This document shows, piece by piece, positions 24,366-35,433 of a DNA stretch of 64,000 nt. The notes under the pieces are model-generated. The model was not told where the DNA came from and did not search any database. It worked only from the letters and a program-made list of their open reading frames with translations. Position 1 is the stretch's first letter; every line of letters starts with the position of its first letter. The translations under genes and the position numbers were made by a program. Source of the DNA: Lunularia cruciata (lineage: Eukaryota; Streptophyta; Marchantiopsida; Lunulariales; Lunulariaceae); assembly GCA_948567375.1 (NCBI GenBank), contig OX419757.1, forward strand, positions 64,852,001 to 64,916,000, written 5' to 3'.

Positions 24366-25570
24366 TTGAAGGCTCTTCCTCTCATCACGGCGGCAATTAC
24401 AACAGTGTCCATTGACCCTAAGGTCCATAATGAGTTTCAATCAGCTCTACAACAAGATCCCTTCTTCCAAATGGTACACGGTTGTCTGACAGCATGTGAC
24501 AAGGAGTACAACACCTTCTTCTTCAAGGAAGGCCTTTTATTCCATGCAAACCAAATCTATGTTCTAGCCAAAGGTGATCTTCAACTTGTGCGCCTTCAAG
24601 AAGCCCATGATTTACCAAGAGCTGGTCACATGGGAGTGGACAAGACCTTGGGCACCCTCCAATGCCAATGATGGTAGCCCTACATGACACGAGATGTTCA
24701 AGACTTTGTCTGATCATGTGAGAGCTGCCAACGTAACAAGGCTAGCAACCAAAAGCCGAGTGGACTCCTTCAACCACTTGCCATTCCATCCGCTTGCTGG
24801 GAGCATGTGAGCTTGGATCTCATCACATCCTTGTTAAAGAAAAAATAAGGACACACCACAATCATGGTGTTTGTGGATAAGCTTAGTAAGCAAATCCACT
24901 TGGCACCAACCTGTGATACCGTGGATGCTCCAACCTTAGCACAAATCTACTTCGAAAATGTCTTCAAGTATCATGGGATGCCACATGTACTCATCTCCGA
25001 CCATGATCCTTGATTTACCAAGAAGTTTTAGCAAGCACTTTTCTAGATACTCGGCACCAAGTTTGCTTTGTCCACGGCCCATCATCCTCAAACTGATGGA
25101 CAAACCGCACACGCAAATCGTACATTGGAGGATATGTTGCTTGCCTTTGTCAATGTCCACCATACCAACTGGAATGAATGTCTTGCAGTTGCAAAATTTG
25201 CCTACAACCATTCCAAATAGGCAAGCACCGGATTTTCTCCCTTCTTTCTCAATTTTGGCCAAGATCTGCTTGTTCCAGATTCTCTTCTTGCTCCCCCTCC
25301 CTCTCAGGTTCCTCATACTTCCACATTCTTGACCATTATATCCCAATCTCTCCAACAATCCAAGTCTCACCTCCTTGTTGCTCAGAATCACCAAAAAGAT
25401 ATGCGGACCAACATCATCGTAATTTCACCTTTGAAGTTGGTGATAAAGTCATGCTATCCTCTAGTAACCTCCCTCTCCCACTTGATACCCAAGTTTGTAA
25501 ACTTGCTCCTAATTGGATAGGACCCTTTGATATCACCCACATTGTCTCTCTTGTTGCTCATTGACTTGCC
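24366..25570 (+). pseudogene. Integrase domain of the chromovirus
   Basis: Zinc-binding HHCC region: AHDLPRAGHMGVDKTLG (about 24604) and CESCQRNKA (about 24718). Catalytic core: SLDLITS (first Asp, about 24814), LISDHDP (second Asp, about 24992) and HHPQTDGQT with NRTLEDML (about 25081-25140), where Glu of the usual GQTE is Ala. C-terminal module FEVGDKVMLSSSNLPL and NWIGPFDIT (25430-25530). Several stops and frame changes. At 25562 TGA stands where the 8.6-kb copy has CGA (Arg, 8927). Confidence 0.85.
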
Positions 25571-25906
25571 TTGCCTTGTTACATGCGTATCCATCTTGTC
25601 TTTCATGTTTCCAAGTTGAAACCCTTTGTTCCTAACCCCTCTTCCTTTTCCTCTCGAGTCCAACCTCCTCCTCTACTTGTCCCTATCAATGATCATGAGG
25701 AGTACAAAGTTGATCGTATCCTTGTGCGTTGCCATATTCAACGAGGCCGTCGCCAACATACGGAGTACAAGGTCCTTTGGAAAGGGTATCCCCTTCATGA
25801 TACCACATGGGAACCTCTTTCCCACCTCCAGAATGCACAGACGGCCATCAAGGAATTTGAAGCTTCATTGGCAACAAGGACGTCACCAACTAGCGGCTCA
25901 CTTTAG
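25571..25906 (+). pseudogene. Chromodomain of the chromovirus integrase
   Basis: HVSKLKPFVPNPSS linker, then a chromodomain at about 25691-25867: DHEEYKVDRIL, YKVLWKGYPLHDTTWEPLSHL, AIKEFEAS. The aromatic cage positions (Tyr, Trp, Trp) are all present, so this module is better preserved than the enzymatic ones. In related chromoviruses it binds methylated H3 tails and targets integration to heterochromatin. The frame ends TSGS and then runs into the 94-base copy of outer flank DNA. Confidence 0.9.
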
Positions 25907-25988
25907 AGCTCTCCTATCTACTACTTTGGCCATTCCAGGTTGTGTATTTCCCTCCTTGGCAAATGATACACACATCATAGGCCGAGTA
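25895..25988 (+). repeat. 94-bp copy of 5' flanking DNA inside the element
   Basis: Bases 25895-25988 align over their full length with 20588-20681, the RLE retrotransposon sequence just outside the 5' LTR, with a few substitutions. In the copy at 9261 this place holds the polypurine tract. The join is at a 3-base overlap GGC. It shows recombination after insertion. Confidence 0.88.
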
Positions 25989-26411
25989 TGTAACAATATG
26001 GAGTTTAGCGACAAATTTAGTCGGGCTTATGAAATAAAGAATAAGACAAAATAGCCTAGAATATTCTAGAAACATCTAAGAAGCTTCTTGGGAAGCTTTC
26101 CAACTAGTTAACTTGGGCCCTAAGCAGGTAGCTTCTAGAAGGAAACTTCTAGAAGCTTCTACCTAGCTTAGCTTGCATGCCAAGTAGGCGGCTTCTAGAA
26201 GGAAGCTTCTTGAGAAGCTTCCTTGTTAACTTGGCTTGCACTCCAAGAAAGCGGCTCAAGGAAGCTTCTTGAGAAGCTTCAAAGGTCTTGTATGCTACCT
26301 ATAAATACCCAAGCCAAAGCTCATGCTAGACATTCAGAGTTTTCCCTCATTCAAGTGTCCCAATGTGAGTTTCCATTCTCCTATTTCTCTCCTTGGTTTT
26401 GGTCTTTTACA
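25989..26411 (+). repeat. 3' LTR of the chromovirus
   Basis: 423 bp, TGTAACAA to TTTTACA. Has heat-shock units GAA 26059, TTC 26064, GAA 26069 and further pairs to TTC 26278-26280, and an intact TATAAATA at 26300-26307. Followed by the right target duplication. Confidence 0.92.
26059..26307 (+). promoter_or_regulatory. Heat-shock-element array and TATA box of the 3' LTR
   Basis: Perfect three-unit element at 26059-26071 (GAATATTCTAGAA), several GAAGCTTC palindromes up to 26280, and TATAAATA at 26300. Better preserved promoter than that of the 5' LTR; read-through would point into the right half of the RLE element. Confidence 0.65.
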
Positions 26412-26416
26412 CGGTA
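26412..26416. repeat. Target-site duplication, right (CGGTA)
   Basis: Matches 20677-20681. Removing one copy with the element restores the RLE frame: HIIGP is followed by VDQIRQAFDYLTTELHLVGL. Confidence 0.85.
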
Positions 26417-27937
26417 GATCAGATTAGGCAAGCCTTTGACTACTTGACTACCGAGCTACATCTAGTAGGCTTGAGAGTCAAGGTGTCAAAGTGTAGGGCA
26501 TGGTCCCCTTTAGGTATCCCTCCCCACCTTGAGTTTCCAAAGGGTTGTATCACATCCACAGATGGACTTTATGTTCTTGGAGTGCCAGTAGGATTGGAGG
26601 ATTTTGTCACATGCTTCTAAGACACTACTCTTGTAGAGGATGTTCTCCATGTAGATGACCTTCTATTACTAGGAGATCCATAGGTGGCATTTGGTATACT
26701 CTCTTCCAATATTGCTTGTCGACCATCCTACCTCATCCGTATAGTTCCCTCCTCACCGTCCTTCCTATCACTTCTGAGAGCATTTGATAAGAGGATTATG
26801 GGAGTCTTTGGTGATATTATTGGACTAGGGACTTTTGAGTGTGTGACAAGGGATTTGGCACATAGACAGACAACTCTACTAATCTCATTTGGTGGGGTTA
26901 GCTTGCTATCTATGGAGGAGACGACACCCATAGTGTTTTTGGGTAGTTGGGCTCTCTCAGCACCTTGACTTTCCTCTCATTTTGTGGTTGCTGATAGGCC
27001 AGTTTTGGAGACTTATGTGATAGAGGTGGAGGGAGGATCCTTTTCTCTCCAGGTATTATTGCGACAGACAAGAGATAGTCTATCCCCATGAGCACAAGAG
27101 GATTTTCCACCTTTTTCTTCACTATCGTCAGATTGGACTAGAGGTTTACAGTCTTCCTTGATGGAGCGACAATGTGAGCATACACTACATTCTCTCTTAG
27201 TCGACTCGTCCATTCCTCAAGCTACAAGAGCAAGTCTTTGCTCTTGCTCCGGCAAGGGTGCAAACTCTTGGATCCTAGCTTGACCATGTATTAGGGCTTT
27301 CCAACTTGCACTAGCTACTTTCTCTACAGCTATGAGGTTTGGCCTAGGTTTGGTCCACCCATTTGCATCTTCATTACTCACTTGTGAGTGTGGTTCTACA
27401 CTAGATGCAGCAGCGGTCCACATGACACGATGTCCTTTTGGAAGATAGAGGATAACTACCCATGATGCCATTAGAGACATAGTGTTTGCTATGGCACAAG
27501 AGAGTGGATACTTGGCTTGGAGGGAGCATTTGTATGCTTTGCAGACAACATGTGTCAGGGCAGACTTATACTTGGTCCAAGATGATCAGGTGACAATAGC
27601 GGATGTCGTGGTTACAAACCCTATGCTGGATACAGTTTTGGAGGGAGTGATTACCCATCCCCTTTGATGGGCGGCGAGTGCAACAGCAAGTTGCAAGGTC
27701 TCCAAGTATAGGGGCATGAAGCAAGGTCACCTCTTTGTTCCTCTAGCCTTGGATTTATATGGAGCAATGGACACGACATTTGACACATTTGTCAAGGAGT
27801 GCACGAGAGCTTATCATGTTAGGCGTCAAGGGGTTCCACTCTCACTCTCATACTTTGTAGCATATTTTAGACAGCGTGTGTCCATTGCTCTACAGAGGGC
27901 AGTGGCTAGTGCAATCATAGGAGAGCAATCACATTAG
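26412..27937 (+). pseudogene. RLE retrotransposon ORF, C-terminal half
   Basis: Continues the RT thumb (DQIRQAFDYLTTELHLVGLR, KCRAWSPLGIPPHLEF, GLYVLGVPVG), then RAFDKRIMGVFGDIIGLGTF and SFGGVSLLSMEET (26780-26960). A cysteine/histidine knuckle CECGSTLDAAAVHMTRC lies at 27383-27433 (C-x1-C-x9-H-x3-C), as in RLE-bearing non-LTR elements. The endonuclease part follows: TIADVVVTNPMLDTVLEG (27595 on) and KVSKYRGMKQGHLFVPLALDLYGAMDTTFDTF (in two blocks, 27700-27800). The PD of the usual RPD motif is AD here. Stops and frame changes near 26620, 26960-27480 and 27665 leave it inactive. Confidence 0.8.
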
Positions 27938-28130
27938 GTGATGTTTCTTTGGATGCTCTTGTTGTGTGTAGACCGTACGACTTGCATAGCTCAGATTTCT
28001 TAGGTGCGGTAGGGCATATTTCTCAAATAGACTCTATTGGGGCTTAGCCCCATGTTACCTTTTTGTCTCTCCCTTGTACGGCTTGATGGGTCTTCCCATC
28101 CTTCACTTTTCCTATGCGGTCGCCTTTCTC
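27938..28130 (+). other. 3' UTR of the RLE element
   Basis: Shared by the copies ending near 33105, 36340, 42905 and 51978: a TTGGGGC..AGCCCCA-like stretch, then GGGTCTTCCCATCCTTC and CTATGCGGTCGCC. This tail is the mark by which short 5'-truncated copies can be recognised. Confidence 0.7.
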
Positions 28131-28589
28131 TCATTTAGATAAGAGGGTCTTGATAGATATTGGTATCTTGCCGATGCATATTTAGGTCTGTTCTATTAGA
28201 AAGGTACGATTGGGGTTTCAGAAATAGTTGTATGAAGTTCTGTATGTTGTCATGCAGATTATTCCAAAGCATTGATTAAATCGGTATGGGGTGCGGACTG
28301 GAGAACAAAAAAGATGGGAAAAAAACAAGTTTTTATTATTAGCAAGCTCCATAAGAGTTGGTTCATTGAAAATAAAAGATATGGAGTTTTATGTTGTCAC
28401 ACCGTAACACATTAATTACATATTAGAGATAATAAAATACCTACTTTAGAGTGAACATAGGTTGCACCAATTGCCACCCAATGTAATGTGTTAATTTAGG
28501 ATTAAACAAGATTTTTATTTTGTTATAATATGTTAATTTCATATTAAATAAGATTTTGTTTGTTGTTGCTCATCCTTGCTTGTAGTTTA

Positions 28590-28725
28590 GGGTTAGTGCT
28601 TGTAGTTGCTTGTTACCATTGGTAGTTGCTAGTTGCACTACCATTGGTAGTTGCTTGTTGCACAATTGTTGGTAGTTGCTTGTTGCATTATCGTTGGTAG
28701 TTGCTCGTTGTGTTGGTAACCGCTC
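28590..28725 (+). repeat. GGTAGTTGCTTGTTG minisatellite
   Basis: About four imperfect copies of a unit containing GGTAGTTGCTTGTTGCA at about 30-35-bp intervals. A second small cluster of the same motif is at 30610-30680. Confidence 0.75.
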
Positions 28726-29080
28726 AATAATATATTAATTTAGAATTAAATGGGATTTTTCTCATTGCATGCTCGTAGCCGCTCTAACTTCTGAATAAGT
28801 TAACCTACTTGGCTCGGTGGACCAAGCAGACAATCTTCTTCTTTCTACTTGGCAGTCCTGTTCCCAATCAGATAATATACTTCTGTTGCCCATCTAGTAC
28901 TCTCTTGTAATGTTTCTTTGCAACAGATGCTGAGTCTTTCACTGAGAAATGGATGGTATGTTGTTTATTTATTGGACAGACAAACTGAACACCAGTTATC
29001 ATTAATCTCACTCAAATTAAGTACAACGGTTATCCTGTTTGAAGAGAGTTAATGAAATTGTAAGGGAGCTCAAAGGTCCA

Positions 29081-29182
<102 letters not shown>

Positions 29183-29199
29183 GAAGGATGGGCAAAAAT

Positions 29200-31600
29200 G
29201 ATATCTGTAAGCAAGGGGAGAATTTCTGCATCATAGCTCTGGCCTGAGAATTCATGCTGATATAGTTCAAAGCTAATCTGGAGAGTTCCACTGGTTCAGA
29301 TCTTGAGCACTTCCAGTAAGGGTCTATCAAGTGGTTAATCCCATCATCGCGTAACCTTGAAATGGCTAGAGCAGCAAGAGTAATTCTAATCTTACACATC
29401 TACTGAAATCCATGATTGGCATACTAGACGCAATTTTAACGGTACTATGCCAAGGTTGTAAACGACACTCTTGGCTGTGAGTTGATATGTCTGCATAAAT
29501 TGGGAACCAATCTAACTGGCTAGATCTTTAGCTAGATCAATTATGGTCCTACAGATGCTGAAGTCTGTAACCTTGACAGTGAGAAGATGATGGGCCATCT
29601 AGGGTTTGTCTTGAATTTCCACTCAAAACATATTTGTATGCTAGCGCTGGCTCGTCCAGAACTAGAGAGTAGTGTATGAGCTGTATCAAGGTGGGTTACC
29701 TACTTTCGGAGATGATCTCAAGCTCGGACTGAGGTTTTCTAGGAACCTCCGAGCTTAATGAGCTTGACAACTTCTTTATTGTCAAACTCCTTGAACACAA
29801 TTTGAGGAGTTTTCACAATAATCGATCCTGAAATACACTACTCCGACTCTGCAGTCTTTCAAGTAATCTTGAGAAACTGTCGCCTATTATTGAGGCAAAA
29901 ATTGAGTGGCAAAAAACTTTTTCTTTGTTTTGTGATGCTCTCTGCGGTACCACTTGAGGTACTGTTTCACTTCTAAAAGTACAACATGATAAAGTTATTC
30001 AACTTCTCAAGAAGTTCTCAATCTTTTCATGACTCAATGGACACAAGACCTTAAAATAGCAGGCTAGACTGCAACAAACCTTGGGCAACCTTCATGTCGT
30101 CTGTACTCACGTGTTGATTGTAACAGCAAAGGAAGTCATCCCGTGTGTGGCTTCATGGTACTGACTTGACCACAAGCACATAGTGGATTGCTTGTCCTCC
30201 AGGGTAAACAGGAGCACAAGAGAATCAGACAGGCATCCTGCATTGCCTAGCACCCAAAGCACCTGATCCATCCATCAATGTTCTTGGTGTGAGTTTCCTC
30301 ATAACCAGCTAGAACCAGGAGCAGAACGTATATGTTTGCATCACCTGGTCGCAGATCACTTAGAAATACTCCCAGCTTGGCCTTAATCGAGTCCTTGATG
30401 TCATAGTATCTTGGTGACTCCCTAATGTTTGACGATATTGAGGAAGAAGCTATGTCCATTATTGAAATATCTCTACTCAACGACAGCAGGGATCTCCTCT
30501 CCAGGATCCTTCAAGAGTGTCAGAATTCATGGACATGAAAAAACATTTCAACCCAAAGCTCAAAGCTTGTTGGCGCACACAGATGCTCGTTGGTGCCCAA
30601 AGAAACTTGTGGTTGTGGGTAGTTGCTCGTTATCCCGTGGGTAATTGCTTGTTGTTTCCGGTAGTTGCTTGATAATGCATGTTGAGTTTACATCCAAATG
30701 TGAGCTTGCATTGCAATTAGGTTTTGTTAAATTTTTGCTAAATTTTGGAGTAAAATCCTTTGATCTCCAATTAATTTTTTGGATGCCACAAGACTATGTA
30801 AATCATTTTCCATAACTCGTGTTATCTCCCTTGTTGCATTAATCTATGAAAATGAATTACCACACCGATGCAAAATTACCAAACACACCGGTTTAGTTTA
30901 TTGACAAGAGCATTTGCACACAACATTCGCATTTTCAAATGGTGAATTTGAATTTGAATAGTTGAGAAGGTCATTTTTGATCCACCAAATTTTTTCATAA
31001 ATCACACTCTAAAAAACACCCACCAAAAATACATGGTAACTTTCTCAATAAGTAACATCATCTCTTTTGATAATCATTTGTTTCACTATGACAATCCTAA
31101 ACATCCGTAATATAGTGTTTTATTTTTATAAATGATTGTAAATTGCATTTGATATACAATAAACCAATGTATAAAGCATTCATTTATTAACACCTCATCT
31201 CTTTACAAAGTTCATTAAAAATAATTATGACATTTGTTATTTATTTTATAGATATCCAACACAACTATTTCTCACTAAAAGAATTACAAAATTGGTTATT
31301 TATCTCATAGACATCCATCAACACTTTTTCTGAAGAGGATCGGAGGAGATCAACTAATTGACTAAGGAAATCAGCACAAACACGGTATGTCAACTTTAGG
31401 GTCCAACTGTTTCGCAACATTGGTGTGCCACTTTGTGAATAATATCTTCAAGTTGAACGGCATCAGTCATCAATGTCATCAGTGATGTACACAACAGATC
31501 TGGAGCTGATGTTCTGGAGCTTTGGAACAATTCTGTTTGACAAGCTCTGATTTTGAGTGCATTTCCGATTCTGCCCATGGCCCTTCCACACCTCTGTGAA
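29200..31600 (-). pseudogene. Unidentified minus-strand gene relic
   Basis: Non-repetitive, protein-like minus-strand frames are scattered here: MGRIGNALKIRACQTELFQ at 31578 going down to 31396, RDISIMDIASSSISSNIRE at 30480-30247, and LRDDGINHLIDPYWKCS with [19 protein letters not shown] at about 29360-29230. The order on the minus strand would be N to C. The helical, Leu/Ile/Ala-rich character would suit an alpha-solenoid (ARM/HEAT-like) protein but I cannot identify it. Stops lie between all pieces. An RLE copy (31753 on) abuts its upstream side and the (TA)n tract its downstream side. Confidence 0.3.
30610..30680 (+). repeat. Second GGTAGTTGCTTG cluster
   Basis: Three copies of the same core motif as at 28590-28725 (GGGTAGTTGCTCGTT, GGGTAATTGCTTGTTG, CGGTAGTTGCTTG), about 2 kb away. 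Confidence 0.65.
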
Positions 31601-31752
31601 AATTAGGCAGGGTCTTGTGTTTGAGATGTCCATGCAAACTTCATGATGCCATCATGAAGTTATCTATGGTCACTAAAGTTGGACAGGCATGGTTTCTTAG
31701 GGCACCAAATGACGTGTGAAAATACGGATAGATCTATAACTTCTAGTGGTTT

Positions 31753-33105
31753 CTCAATCTAAGAGCATTTGATAGGAGGATTATGGGAGTCTTTGGTGAT
31801 ATTATTGGACCAGGGAATTTTGAGTGTGTGACAGGGGATTTGGCACGTAGACAAACGGCTCTACCAATCTCATGTGGTGGGGTTGGCTTGCTATCTATGG
31901 AGGAGACGACACCTATAGTGTTTTTGGGTAGTTGGGCTCTCTTGGCACCCCTACTCTCCTCTCGTTTTGTGGTTGTTGATAGGCCGGTTTTGGAGACTTA
32001 TGTGACAGAGGTGGAGGGAGGATCCTTTTCTCTCTGGGTATTATTGTGGCAGATGAGAGATAGTCTATCCCCATGAGCACGAGAGGATTTTCCACCTTTT
32101 GCTTCACTATCATCAGATTGGACAAGAGGTTTACAATCTTCCTTGATGGAGCGACAATGTGAGCATACACTACATTCTCTCTTAGTCAACTCGTCCATTC
32201 ATCAAGCTACTAAAGCACGTCTTTGCTCTTGCTCCGGCAAGGGTACAAGCTCTTAGATCCTAGCTCAACCGTGCATTAGGGCATTTTGACTTGCACCAAC
32301 TACCTTCTCTACAGCGATGAGGTTTTGCCTAGGTTTGGTCCACCCATCTGCATCTTCATAACTCACTTGTGAGTGTGGTTCTACACTAGATGCAACAGTG
32401 GTCCACATGACATGGTGTCCTTTTGGAGGACAAAGGATAACTACCGATGATGCCATTAGGGACATAGTGTTTGCTATGGCACAAGAGAGTGGATACTTGG
32501 CTTGGAGGGAGAGTTTGTATGCTTTGCAAATGACATGTGTCAGGGAAAACTTATACTTGGTCCGAGATGATCAGGTGATAATAGCGGATTATGGACCCTA
32601 TGTGAGATACAATTTTGGAGGGAGTGACTACCCATCCCCCTGGATGGGCGGTGAGTGTAGCAGCAAGTCACAAGGTCTCCAAGTATAGGGGCATGCAGCA
32701 AGGTCACCTCTTTGTTCCTCTAGCCTTGGAGTTATATGGAGCGATGGACATGCATTTGACACATTTGTCAGGGAGTGCAGAGAGCTTATCATGTTAGGCG
32801 TCAAGGGTACCACTCTCACTCTCATACTTTGTAGCATATTTTAGACAATGTGTGTCCATTGCTCTACAGGGTGCAATGGCCGGTACAATCCATAGGAAAG
32901 CAATCACATTAGGTGATATTTCTTCGGATGCTCCAATTGTGTGTAGACCGTACGACTTGCATAGCTCGGATATCTGAGGTGTAGTAGCGTAGATTTCTCA
33001 TATAGACTCTATTGGGGGTTAGCACCATGTTACCTTTTTGTCTCTCCCTTGTACGGCTTGGTGGGGTCTTCCCATCCTTCGGAGTTCCTACACCGTCGCC
33101 TACTT
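31753..33105 (+). mobile_element. 5'-truncated RLE retrotransposon copy
   Basis: Begins inside the RT region (RAFDRRIMGVFGDIIGPG-like, 31760) and runs through GGVGLLSMEETTPIVFLGSWALL, the knuckle region, MAQESGYLAWRESLYALQ (32475) and THPPGWAVSVAASHKVSKYRG (32625 on) to the shared 3' tail. It matches the copy at 26780-28130 along its length. The 5' truncation and shared 3' end are what target-primed reverse transcription produces. Frames are broken in several places, including a small deletion near 32590-32610. Confidence 0.85.
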
Positions 33106-33862
33106 ACTATCTAAGCAATAGGGGGATATCTTACTTACCTTTAAGAGGTGAATGTTGCCTACTGCTAGTGTAGTGCTAGTGTAGGTACTTAGGGGACAGG
33201 GGACTATGGACAGAAGTGTTTGTGGGGACGAAACTTTGGACAGAACTATCTTTGGAGATGCAGACAAAGGGTGATGTTACCTAAGGGGATGGAAACGACG
33301 GACGGAATTGTTTGTTAGGCCGGGGAGAAGGGTGGAGAGAGGAGATATATATATTTAAGAGAATTTGTTTATGCTGTGCATCATGCACGTGGCTAATATA
33401 AGTTCTGATATACGAAAAAAAGGAGAACATTTAGTGGTCTCAGCTCCAACTGTAAAAGACTACGCGTCATGTTTTACGCTTACCGGCCCTTTACCAAAAG
33501 CTTTGAACGTCGGCGCGAGTGCACTACCCGTAAAACTATATCTAAGACCCCTAATATTGTCCATCATCTCTTTTCCCGCCACACACTGTCGGCATCACAT
33601 ACACTAATTTATGTTCGGTTTTCTCTGTCGGGACAGCTACGGATCTCTACAAACTATTTGTCTTCACCGAAACCAAATGAAAATTTATACAATATATATA
33701 TATATATATGAGCGACACTTTAGGGTTGTTCCCCGTCTATATAAATATATATAGATAGATATATGAGTGACACTTTAGGGGAGCAATTGGCTTTACTTTG
33801 GCATTCATGAATGTTTTAGCATAAACTCCCTACCAGGGGTATTGACTATTGGTCAGCTACTT
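33106..33862. other. No assignable gene
   Basis: A plus frame at 33365-33607 (80 codons) has no recognisable domain. At 33696-33780 an AT-rich element is duplicated: TGAGCGACACTTTAGGG and TGAGTGACACTTTAGGG about 57 bases apart, each preceded by a short TA run. Confidence 0.4.
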
Positions 33863-34029
33863 TGGCGCGGTGTGATACATTGATAAAGTCTTAGGTGTTT
33901 TTGTGGAGGTTTATGCGTCGGCACGGCGTGAGACATTGATAAAGTCTTAGGTGTTTTTGTGGAAGTTTATGCCTCGGCACGGCGTGAGACATTGATAAAG
34001 TCGTAGGTGTTTTTGAGGAAGTTTACTAT
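33863..34029. repeat. 56-bp tandem repeat, three copies
   Basis: Units start at 33863, 33919 and 33975; each contains GACATTGATAAAGTCTTAGG or a near match and a GTTTTTGTGGAAGTTTA block. Copies two and three are nearly identical. Confidence 0.9.
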
Positions 34030-35433
34030 GGCAGCCTTCTGCTTCCCTTGATTGTTTAGCATCTTAGGACTCCAGCGTCCATAGTGCTGGTTGTATATAC
34101 TTTATATCCTATCCTCCTACGCTTCGCTCTTGTTACCCTTTAACACTTCAACCCGTTTCTACAACCACATCATCCGAGAACTCTTGTTTTGCTCCACTCC
34201 TCTATTCCCCCATTAATTCTCTCCCTAGTATTTTCCCCTTCGCTCTTTGACTGCTACCTGCTTTGCCCTCTTGTGTTTACAATGTTCATACACAATTCCA
34301 GCCCATGTTCTTCATCTTTGTTCACGCACTGCTTACTAGCGGGCTCTTACATCTAGTTTCCTATTCCTTGCTATCTTTTGCATAGATGCTCTTGATTTCA
34401 TATTCTTTACTAGTCTGTTGTCCATAGGTTATTCTCAATTTATTTCAATTATACTTTTGCTATAGGTTATATTCTATGCATTCTACTTTTGGGATTTCAC
34501 ACTACTCTAGTATTGTGATTCATGTACATATTGATCATTGTAATTCATATACTTATTTGGACTTCATGAATTCTGGATAATCCATTTCCCTAACGGTTTC
34601 TGTTCTCATATATACCAATAAATAAATTATATATAAAAGTATATAAATAGAGTTTGAAAGCCTGGAACTGAACGTAACGGCCCGATTGCTTCTTCATGAA
34701 CTGGACGATTCCCAGATTTACTCGATCTGTTTGCTTTTCCGAAATGGGACGAACTCTGAATTTAGTCATTAACAAGATGCTGGGGATCACATTTGATTTC
34801 ACCAACCGGGACGAAAGTACGAGATAACCATGAACTGCGCTCTGCCCTCAGCATTGCGTCAAAGAACATGACATCGCTTTTGTGCCATATCGTAGTTTTT
34901 GCGTGTGCTTCTACTGCTAGTTGTACGTAACTATTTCAAAATCCCTGAGGTTGAAAGTAAACTGCAAGATTTGGAAAAGCAAGGACAACAGGTTTCCGTT
35001 CTGTGTCTTTTGAGTGACGCCTCCAAAATGTCATAACACATGAGAACTTGCTTGCAATACTGTTTTTTCGTATAATTATGACCGGTAACTATCACGGAAC
35101 ATACTCCAAGATGTCTCGAGGCTAGTTGTAGTTCGTTTTGTGGAATTTAGCAGATCACCACTGTACGACGGAGCCTCGAAGCATGTATGCGATGGCTAAA
35201 GATGTTGGCCGTTGATTGGACTAACTGAATATGTCTGCGTGTAAACATCGTCTCCTTCTTTATTCTCCGCAAATTGACTACACATAGGATTGAAAGCATA
35301 AAACTTAAAAATGTATTCCGGAAGATACTAAGTCTGGAATACGTGGTACTGCATTATTTCAGGTTAAACTTTCATGAACACGGCCTGATGACCTGACTGT
35401 CGAGGATGCAATCCAAATGTGATTTGGCTTGAC
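34030..35433. other. No gene seen
   Basis: Pyrimidine-rich then mixed sequence. A minus frame at 34590-34805 (71 codons) has no domain I recognise. No repeats or RNA genes supported. Confidence 0.4.

Larger units (their letters stand above)
20682..26411 (+). mobile_element. Chromodomain Ty3/gypsy LTR retrotransposon (chromovirus), nested
   Basis: A 5.7-kb element with two 423-bp LTRs (20682-21104, 25989-26411), a tRNA-iMet primer site, then gag, protease, reverse transcriptase, RNase H, integrase and a chromodomain in Ty3/gypsy order. The 5-bp sequence CGGTA flanks both sides (20677-20681, 26412-26416) as a target duplication. The coding region has many stops and some frameshifts. Unusually, the polypurine region before the 3' LTR is replaced by 94 bases that copy the DNA just outside the 5' LTR. 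The host site is the RT gene of the RLE element. Confidence 0.92.
19200..28130 (+). mobile_element. RLE-type non-LTR retrotransposon, split by a nested LTR element
   Basis: The left half is 19200-20681 and the right half 26412-28130; removing the inserted element (and one copy of CGGTA) rejoins them. The joined element is about 3.2 kb with one protein: N-terminal region, reverse transcriptase, a cysteine/histidine knuckle and a C-terminal restriction-like endonuclease, then a 3' UTR ending near 28130. This order, with a single ORF and a C-terminal RLE, is that of the R2-like branch of non-LTR elements that move by target-primed reverse transcription. At least eight other, mostly 5'-truncated, pieces of the same family occur in the window. 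Confidence 0.8.

Noticed and set aside
33690-34029. CRISPR-like spaced repeats
   Set aside because: The 56-bp units are contiguous tandem repeats without unique spacers, and the DNA is plant nuclear.
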